This document shows positions 56,402 through 64,000 of a stretch of 64,000 bases of DNA, piece after piece. Both the position numbers and the translations under genes were made by a program. Source of the DNA: Glossina fuscipes (Eukaryota > Arthropoda > Insecta > Diptera > Glossinidae); assembly GCF_014805625.2 (NCBI RefSeq), contig NW_023998459.1:1545934-1609933 (forward strand), read 5' to 3'. The notes beneath the pieces are model-generated. The model saw only the letters and a list, made by a program, of their open reading frames with translations. It had not been told where the DNA came from and ran no database searches. The first letter of the stretch is position 1; each line of letters opens with the position of its first letter.

Positions 56402-58340
56402 GTATAAAACTATTTACGTCCACAGTTGCATTAAATGAAGACAGTTAAATATTCTTATAACTGTTACGTGGTAAAAAAATTAATATACAATTATTATGCC
56501 AACGAATATCTTCGTATATATATACTTAATATCAAGAAGAAATAACAAATTTTTTTCTTCTTTTTTTTAATTCTTTTTTTTATTGATTTCCGTCAGACGG
56601 GGAAGAGCGTGGATATAACGTGTAAGTGATTGAAATGTGTCCTCTTCCCGTCTGATAAATTATCACCAAAATAAATATCCATTTTCTCGAATGGCAGCTA
56701 ATGTTTTAAATTCGTAACTTTATTGGTGTACCATTAGAAACGAAAAAAAACAATATGCGTTGCTCAAGTACGAAACTTAGTAGAGAATTTTGTCGTTGGA
56801 CGATTAATGCGTACCGCCACATTTGATGAGAGAATCACGAAGACTCCAAAAAATTAATCGTCACCTCCAATCATAGTCTTTAAAATTATTTCTATCAGGA
56901 CCCATTGTATTTGCTACGAATACTCACTATTGAAGCTATAAAGCTACATTACGCGTATGTGCATGCATAAGTAGGTTAACTGAGGTGTTAAACCTTTAAT
57001 CTTTCATTTCTTAATTCTACCTAAAAGCAGCTGGTCTGTTTGTCGTCCCCGGCAAGTATAAGAACCTCTCGTTTGACCATCCCTTAAGCGTAAGGGTGGA
57101 ATAAAGTTGTGTAAAATATCTTCCCTTTGACATTCGTATTTTCCTCTACACTAAAGTGGTACCGTTCCTCTCTCGTACAAACGTGTAGTAATGTAGATTT
57201 ATTTATAAAAATAAAACAATAAAATAAAAAAGAAGAAAAACCTATCGCATTAGAATTATAAGTTGTACGTATATTCCTTCTACTATTTTCTGTCTCGAAA
57301 CATATGTCGGTTCATAACAATACATTTGCGCTTGTACAAATATATGTTTTACAATCTTTTCGTAGGGAAACATGCTAACATTGCTTTTTTACATGTTGCA
57401 AACCTATGAGTAACATGCGTACTATTAAGTGGTCACATACACCTATATATTTATATTACTTCTTTATGTGTAATCATTTAGCTCAACGATCACTTTTTTT
57501 ACTAATAAGTTACAGCTAGCTTATTGAACTATTCTTATTATATAAGGATTAACGAATTTATTTCGCTGTGTTGATATATTTCAACTGTAAGTAGCATACA
57601 TATTACGCACATACGTAGTGGTTTCCAAAAAACTGACTTTAACATCGTTTTCATAAACATGGTGCATGTCTTTGAAAAGTACAATTGATTTTGGTTTCAA
57701 TAAAACTTACACCAAACATTTATAAGAAAGATACAACTGATTTTGGTTTCAATAGGAAAAATTGAAAAATGTCTATAATAAATAAATATATGAATAAATA
57801 AATTGATGATTGATACATCCCTGTGTTTTGTATTTATGTATATATATATATATATGTCCTTATAAGTGCTGTAATAAATGAACAATGGCTTTCTCTCTTA
57901 GCTATAAAACGTATCGCAACCCTCGTACAGGCGAATGTACGTGCACGGAGATTACTCGAAAACAATTTCTTTATATTGAATATCAACAATTGCGCAAGTA
58001 TAATCGCTCGCAATGAAAACCAATATATAAACATGTGTAAGTATAACTAAATAGATATCGTATGTGCACTGGGAATGTATAGCGAAATGTATGCATAAAA
58101 TTTTCCCCAAAATTAACTACACGCAATTAATTCTCATTATATATCTCATGATATAAATCAACACACATTTCAAAGTGTGTTTATTGCATTATTTCTCTCA
58201 TTGTATAAAGTCTCAAATAATGTGTTACATTCTCTGCGTGCTAGCAGCCTAGTCATGGCAGAAGAAAAACAGGAAAAAAACATTAAGCAGGTGATGAAAT
58301 AGGGTCATTAAAACACTTTTTTTCCACATCTGTTCTTTAC
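56402..58340. other. Unassigned AT-rich DNA with one hairpin
   Basis: Holds the inverted repeat at 56593-56655, a (TA)n tract at 57838-57855 and a 55-base phrase at 57501-57555 that recurs at 59555-59610. No gene recognised. Confidence 0.4.
56593..56655. repeat. Inverted repeat with 14-base arms
   Basis: TCAGACGGGGAAGAG (56593-56607) pairs with CTCTTCCCGTCTGA (56642-56655), with one extra G bulged and a loop of about 34 bases. It could fold as a stem-loop in DNA or RNA. No precursor-miRNA-like extended pairing is evident beyond the arms. Confidence 0.75.
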
Positions 58341-58344
58341 TAAA

Positions 58345-58931
58345 CTAAAGAGGAAACAGAAAGGGTTTTTTTGCCACATCCACGCCTACAACTACGATGG
58401 TCATGTCTTGTAAATCGTTATGCATTATTTCTCTGGCAGTTTCTACCACTTTCTTGGTTAATCTATTACGAAATAATTGCTCGAATTTTTTTGTAAAATT
58501 AGTTAGTGTACAATCTATTTCGGGATGAATAAGGAAATTATCGACCAAAATTTGCTGAAATCTTAACACACCCTGCTCTAGTGTCGATTTATCATATTCA
58601 TCCATAGTCGCTGGTAGAGAATCCATTAAACATTCATCAACAATTAGCTTTAAGAGGCGTCCCTTGATTTGGCCACCAATAATGTTAAAAACATGTCCAG
58701 CAAAAACATTAACATTTGTATTTTTTAAACAATCGAGAAACAGATTTATATTAACAAATACTTCCTTATAAGACGGCTTTAAACTTTTTATTAACTCTTT
58801 AAGAAAATATGAAATATTAAGTTGTGAATATTCTTCATTATCATTCAATAATTCAATTGAAACCACCATTGGCATAAGGCAATTTTCCAAAAGAAAATCG
58901 CATATTTTCAAGGGATTATAACGGGCCTTGA
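58345..58931 (-). pseudogene. Zw10: Zw10 kinetochore/RZZ-complex protein exon (fragment)
   Basis: A 195-codon minus-strand frame without internal stops. ZW10 is a member of the Rod-Zw10-Zwilch complex that loads dynein and checkpoint proteins on kinetochores, and of a Golgi-ER tether. Recognised blocks: NPLKICDFLLEN at the start, NVFAGHVFNIIGGQIKGRLLKLIVDECLMDSLPAT (matching the ...LIKDCLVHSIPT block of the family), and FEQLFRNRLTKKVVETAREIMHNDLQDM (the ...AARNLM..D.H.T block). It opens after an acceptor-like TTTTTTATAAG at 58932. The match fades after KKPFLFP and the frame ends at TAG near 58345, so the 3' half is missing. A further exon piece lies at 58992-59070. An intact frame suggests a recent copy or part of a real gene broken here. 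Confidence 0.7.
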
Positions 58932-58991
58932 CTTATAAAAAAGAAAAATTTTATTATACAAAAGGCTTTCAAGGAAAATCGTTGCAATAAC

Positions 58992-59070
58992 CTGAAAGTG
59001 AGAATTAAAATATCCTTCAATTGTCCCACATCTTCAGGCACTTGAACAATAACGTGTTTAATAGCGGTCT
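58992..59070 (-). pseudogene. Zw10: Upstream Zw10 exon piece
   Basis: Minus-strand TAIKHVIVQVPEDVGQLKDIL followed by a CAG-GTTATT donor at 58992-58987. It precedes the 58345-58931 exon across a roughly 60-base intron. The joined phase is off by one base, so either there is an indel or the true splice differs. The wording fits the segment just before the NPLKIC block of fly Zw10. The 5' limit is vague. Confidence 0.5.
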
Positions 59071-60170
59071 TGTGGATTTATACCTATTGGTGCTTAGATT
59101 CATTTCATTTACCTGAAAGTTCATATGTCTATTACGAGTTCCGTTAATATGCTCAGAATGGTACATGCAATGTTTTTCGGTTTAACTGGCACACATTCCA
59201 ATATATTACACGTATAAGCACATACCTAATGATCTTACATTTTCCATATTTACTTTTGTAGCATTCTCATGCTTCCTGTATGGGAAATTATATACTTTTA
59301 TAATAAATCATACTTGTATATCAACAGTTACGTCAATGTGCAAAGGTTTGCGGTTTTCGTTACACGCATGGGAATATATCTAACTGTTCTACCTGTTGTG
59401 TCATACACAAGATCATAGACCGATAGGTTACTGGTGGAAACACATTCTAATATATTTCATTATTTCATACATAGCCGTATATATAACGAGCTATATGCTG
59501 TATATTTATTTTCGGTCCTTGCATCCGAGAGCATAGACTTAACACGCTAACGCTTTATTAATAAGTTACGGCTAATCTGTTGAAGTGTTCTCATTAATTA
59601 GGGATTAACGGTCGTGTGGTTTAGACTTATTATTGTCACACGTATAATCATATTCCTAAACGTTTACTTTTTCATTAACATTTGCGTCAATATGCTAAGG
59701 ATTGTGCATTGATTTTTTTTGGTACAGGCATATACATAATGATCTATATGTTTTGTTACTTACCATTATTTCTGAAGTATTACTTGTTAAGGCTAGAACA
59801 TAGAATTGTTCTTGCTATGTAGGGATAAATGGCTATATATTATGAAATAGTGTCCATCCACGTATGACCACACGTTTTAGTTGTAAGCGATACTAACATA
59901 AGATGGCATTAATATAACACACATAAATGAGAGCATTATAACACCTATACAAGTAAACCTTGATATTGTAGCGTAGATATTGCACATGTCTGTAACAAGG
60001 ACAGGCAGAGCAACTATGTAACGGGACAACGATGGTGATCGCGACTGTAAAAGAGCGTGCCATAACACGCTCAGTCTTTCACATCTGTTCCAGCCATAAG
60101 TAAGAGTGTTTGACGTTATCGATAGAGACGTTTTTTTTTTGATTTATGGATAGGAAATGGCAGGCCCAGC
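59071..60170. other. Unassigned AT-rich DNA
   Basis: Contains the second copy (59555-59610) of the 55-base phrase at 57501 and repeated CACGTATAA-type words (59208, 59639). No gene recognised. Confidence 0.35.
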
Positions 60171-60434
60171 TTAGTCGTCATACATAACAGATGGAACCAC
60201 TCTCTTCGATGACTTTTCTAACGCTTGGGGACAATAAAACCAAGTAGAATGCAGGTAGGAACGGATAAATGGCTCTATTGGGCCAAGATTGACTGCTGTA
60301 ATATCTCCTGCATATTTTTGTAGAATTTCTAGCAGAACTCGGTACAGACGAAACGCGGAAAATAATATTGAAGGAAAGAACTGAACAGTCTGGTGCCGAT
60401 TCACTACGGTGGATTTTCTTTCCCGCCTGTACAA
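60171..60434 (-). pseudogene. Possible cytochrome P450 (CYP4-like) N-terminal fragment
   Basis: The 87-codon minus frame contains EILQKYAGDITAVNLGPIEPFI and then QALEKSS. The spacing KY(G)D..., LGP, about 20 residues, LEKS is that of the beta-1 region of CYP4-type P450s (KYG...LGP...LEKS). The heme-binding Cys domain is absent and the rest of the frame does not match. Weak identification; it could be chance. Confidence 0.3.
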
Positions 60435-61969
60435 ATCTCTAATCGCATTCGGTATACCCTAATTGTAATGACGATTAATATTCAAATTTCTTGTAAACAA
60501 TAAAAATATAACTGGAACGAGAATACGAAGTTGTTTGATAAATATTCTTGGAAAGGGACTTCCTGGGTAGCGCTGAGCATACCCCGAACAAGAAGACTTG
60601 TTACAACGTATATTAAAAAAGGAATATGTAAAGAAGAAAATTCTCCAAAGTATTTATATAAGATAGAACACTCGCGTTTAATCGGGTTTAGCTGCCAATT
60701 TTTGTAATGCGCGGCCAACGTTATTAAATTTGTAGAGAATATTATTCTTCTTCGTTTTGCTCTTCTGTGGGCGGCATTTTTTTTAATGCAATTATTATAG
60801 GTAGAACTTTAGGGCTACACTTTGTGCCGTATGGCTAGCCCACCCACGTTTACAAATATAAATTGTAAATAACTTATTGGGATCAATAATGGCGGAGGGT
60901 CACATATTAGTCCTACGCTCCGTCCGTATTATTCCCCTGTTCGTTAGTTGTGTCTATGTATTTGTTGGTCCATCAGGTTACGGTCCGTGATTACATCCAC
61001 ACATACACACACACGCACAAAGCCTTCTCTTCCTGTACTCAGACAAGATCTTTCAACTTTCTTTTATATTTTTTTATGTTACACACTATTGTCATTTATT
61101 ATTTTTATTTAAAAAAGAAAAAAAATGACGACGCTCTTCAGCGCAGATATTTTATATATAATATAAAAAAAAGAAAATAAAACGAAATAAAAAAACAGGG
61201 TAACTTATCTTTTTATATACACTAATAGACCACGTTCAAGGTGTCCTCCTCTTCCTCTCTTCATTGAGCACTTGCTTGTGTCTTAATTTCTCTCACAGCA
61301 GGTATACGTACTATTTATTTACACATATTGTTGCTACTCCTTGTACTGTTACATTTTTTTTTTATTTCTTTTTTTTCTTGGCCTGGCTAAAACTGTATAT
61401 TTTTAGATTTGGAATACAGCTTGTTCTGCAATTATAGTTCGCCAATGGTAGAATTATTTCACTTTACTTAACTCCAACTTATTTCTTCAGTATTTATTTA
61501 TGTGAAATATTGGGATTTCGTCAATGTCTACAACGACAAGTTTTTTTTTTTGTTCAGAAAAGAATTCCATTTGACAAGAGACATTTCTGCTAATCATAAT
61601 GTTTGTGAACTTCCGATACTTTGTAGGTTTCTAGTATATTTTAAGTTATTTCTTTAATATTATTTATTGTTGTTAATGGGTTTTAATTTGTTTCTTCCTC
61701 CATTCTGAACAATTTTCTTGACCTCGTACGTTCTTTTTTATTTTAATTCCTTTTTTAAACCATATCAAAGACTTTCCATCCGAACGTCGCAATAGCTCAC
61801 ACTTCCCTTCCCTTGAGATTCTCTATCAGACTTCCACTTCATTTCTTATTGGCGAGTCTTTGATCTATCTTGTCCGTATTCTCTCTTGTCCCAGTAATCT
61901 AAAAGAGAAACATGCCATTTGCTTATGCAAAACCTTATGCTGTACGGATACACTTTTGACCTCGTTCTG
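60435..61969. other. Unassigned AT-rich DNA
   Basis: A 78-codon minus frame at 60482-60718 is hydrophobic and unrecognised. A CA-rich tract is at 60998-61018. T-runs are common from 61340 to 61570. Confidence 0.35.
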
Positions 61970-63790
61970 TTTTCATAATTTTTTCTTTAAACGATAGAAA
62001 TTTCTTTGTAAAGAGCCGAGCGATAGAAACCCCGTATAAATATATACGCGGATTTCACAAAAGTAGTTAACATGCGTCATGAGAAGAGAATCCTCAATTG
62101 TATGTTTTACCTTTAGAAACAGATATAGGTTTAGATATGCAGTTTTCTGAGCGTAAGAGAAACTTTTAGTAACATTGTCAGTGTGGGAGCCAAAGTTGAG
62201 CTTGCGATGAAGGGTTAGCACAACCCATTGCATTGAATCTACAAGATCAATGGAATACCCACATATTTTTATATTGTAGTTGAACACGGGGGGTTAGAGT
62301 CCTTCACAGAAACAAGCTGTGCGCGATCCAAAATATACGGCGCATAAACTTACAAGCACTTCGAGAAAAATTGAATTTGTAATACAACTTATTAACAAGT
62401 AAAGTGTATGGGACTCTTTCAAATTCTTTTATTACATTCAGATGAACGCAGCCCCTACCGACACTCGTGTTCTGATATGTGATATCTTCAATGGATTTCA
62501 TGATGGAGATTGAAACTTTCGAGTTGCACCGCCGAGAACGTAAGCCGAACTGGGCGTGATGCAGAACATTACTGTTATTCAAGAATGAATCCAGTTTTTC
62601 CGTCCTCCGCAAATTTGCAGCGGTAAGGTAGGGTCTTAGTCGAACTATTTTGTACGCCTTGGGAAATTTGGAGGTTATCAATACCCTATTCACGGCCTGT
62701 GATAGATGGTTAGATATATAGAGATCAAGTTAACAAGTTTAATAGATACTACATTAAACCCAACCGAGATGGATGTTCTTTTTAGAAAAGCATAACAAAG
62801 GATGTTGCCACCCCCATTCAGGATTGATAAATCCCTGTCTCTAAAACTATTGAAAAAGCGCTGTGATTCGCCAACATTTAGTTGATTTTACACGAAAAAC
62901 TCATTGGTAGTGATTACATCTACCTCGTTAGTTTTATCTCTAATATATGGCAATATATCTTTAGTAGTTAGCATGTACCACGTTTGCATAGAATTATCAT
63001 TTTCAAAGAAGTTAGTATACTTTTCGTTTCTTTCCTCTCTCATTACACACTTCACCCTATTACGCAACTTACGGTGATATGAACATTTAGAATCGAGAAA
63101 GAGGATGTTGTGCAAAAGTCATATTGAAAGTCCACACAATTTGAGGAATATATTTGACTAAGATCAACTCCTCGTAACTAATGAATGCGTTAACATTAGT
63201 TCTATAAAACTTTTTATAACAGACTTCGGGTGTAATTCTCATGACGTAGACAGCAAGCGAGATGAAATTGACGCTTGATGCGAGACACCAGGGGCAACAG
63301 TTGACAATAATGCCAGTGCGAAATGAGGTTCTTCCTTATTAGAAAGTAATCGATAAATGTAGTGGATTCTTGATGAATATTAAAGTTTGTAAACTTCCTT
63401 CAGCAAAAACCATTTTTGGAGCACAAGGCACTTACCCAAGTGAAATAAATCGCAAAATCTATTATTAAAACATGGAGGTTCGTGACAAGCAGATCTCTGT
63501 GTACCCTTTCAAAAGCGAACATACCTCCTCTAAGAAGATCGAGAACACGGACCAGCAATTTCATATTCTTCAGACTCAACGTTCTAATGAATGTTCTGAA
63601 TGTTTAATGTTCTCCTTCATCCCTCACACAACTCTTGAAACCTTATGTTGGAGACTCTTTTGATTTCATAGGATTGAATCTTTATGAAAACATTCACTAC
63701 ATTGGACATAGAGAACAGTTAGTTTCGCCCTTTTAAGTTCCTCTTTGCACAAACAGCAATAAATTTGGAAACGCTGCTACAGATCACTGC
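61970..63790 (-). mobile_element. Jockey/CR1-group non-LTR element, second family
   Basis: Minus strand from 63790: a possible PHD-type finger (CCLCKEELKR...VQCSECFHKD at about 63780-63700), endonuclease end (STTFIDYFLI at about 63370), linker (KLRNRVKCVMREERNEKYTNFF near 63050), RT fingers (VLITSKFPKAYKIVRLRP near 62680, HHAQFGLRSRRC near 62560), KEFERVPYTLLVNKLYYKFNFS (palm 1) and, after a deletion that removed YADD, the thumb (SIDLVDSMQWVVLTLHRKLNFGSHTDNV, LLMTHVNYFCE). It is distinct from family A in wording. Heavily broken. Confidence 0.75.
62304..62693 (-). pseudogene. RT fingers and palm start of the second jockey/CR1 family
   Basis: 130-codon open frame: NRVLITSKFPKAYKIVRLRP (like PKAWKIARVRPIPK), FLNNSNVLHHAQFGLRSRRC, then the first palm block where D of the usual DLSKAFD is replaced (NVIKEFERV). 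The frame ends before the catalytic strand; the thumb continues in 61973-62287. Confidence 0.7.
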
Positions 63791-64000
63791 AACACAAGCA
63801 AGCAAAGTAAGAAGAGGAAGCACGGCAATCTGACACATTACAGGCAATTATCGTGAAGCGTGAAACAGGAAAGACTGCAATACTGAATTTTCAAGATATT
63901 AATGAATTGCATTTTCTTAGTTAGAAGTTGACCAAAAATTTCTTTGTTTCACATGGTAAAGTTGCCAACCCAACTAAAATTTCGTGACAAAAAAAAATCT

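Noticed and set aside
1..64000. tRNA, rRNA, CRISPR arrays, bacterial operons, riboswitches
   Set aside because: No cloverleaf-like sequences, repeat-spacer arrays or ribosome-binding sites were seen; the sequence is eukaryotic.

Overview
This window is AT-rich eukaryotic DNA from an insect, most likely a higher fly (Schizophora; a tephritid-type fruit fly would fit). The evidence is the mixture of element families: an errantivirus with env and a tRNA-Lys primer site, mdg1/412-like LTRs, copia, I, R1, jockey/CR1 and RTE non-LTR elements, irritans-type mariner and Tc1. The host exon fragments also read most like fly proteins. The species assignment is inference. No complete, undamaged host gene is visible. 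The region looks like heterochromatin or deep intergenic DNA in which mobile elements have landed on one another and decayed.

Layout. 1-3.1 kb: 3' part of a jockey/CR1-group retrotransposon (family A) with an (AAAT)n tail. 5.8-9.0 kb: errantivirus remnant with both LTRs, lacking gag and most of RT, with a duplicated env tail. 9.7-9.9 kb: one exon of an ERG/seizure potassium channel. 10.1-11.3 kb: a 31-bp minisatellite, an mdg1-like gag fragment and its LTR. 12.1-14.8 kb: a mariner remnant and an inverted copy of family A. 15.9-16.4 kb: a deleted Tc1 element. 19-19.7 kb: a second mariner. 22.2-23.4 kb: end of the purine-synthesis gene ade2 (PFAS). 25.4-25.9 kb: end of an EDEM-type gene. 27.0-29.1 kb: tandem and TG-rich repeats. 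32.5-35.8 kb: a non-LTR ORF2 start followed by a gypsy/17.6-type element. 39.4-40.3 kb: RTE-like fragment. 42.3-43.0 kb: copia RT. 43.6-48.0 kb: a long I-clade element split near its end by an mdg1-like solo LTR. 49.5-50.0 kb: a second such LTR. 50.1-52.7 kb: jockey RT fragment and gypsy protease-RT. 53.0-56.4 kb: an R1-clade element between two direct repeats of about 130 bp. 58.3-59.1 kb: Zw10 exons. 60.2-60.4 kb: a possible cytochrome P450 piece. 62.0-63.8 kb: another jockey/CR1-group element.

The least routine feature is the scatter of host-gene pieces (seizure, ade2, EDEM, Zw10, perhaps a P450). In at least ade2, EDEM and seizure the splice sites or an intron are preserved. They are therefore copies of genomic DNA, not retrocopied mRNA. 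ade2 and EDEM carry clear disabling lesions; the seizure and Zw10 pieces are nearly intact reading frames. No tRNA, rRNA, CRISPR or bacterial-type operon was seen. Family names rest on recognising protein motifs by eye; clade-level assignments were not tested by search.
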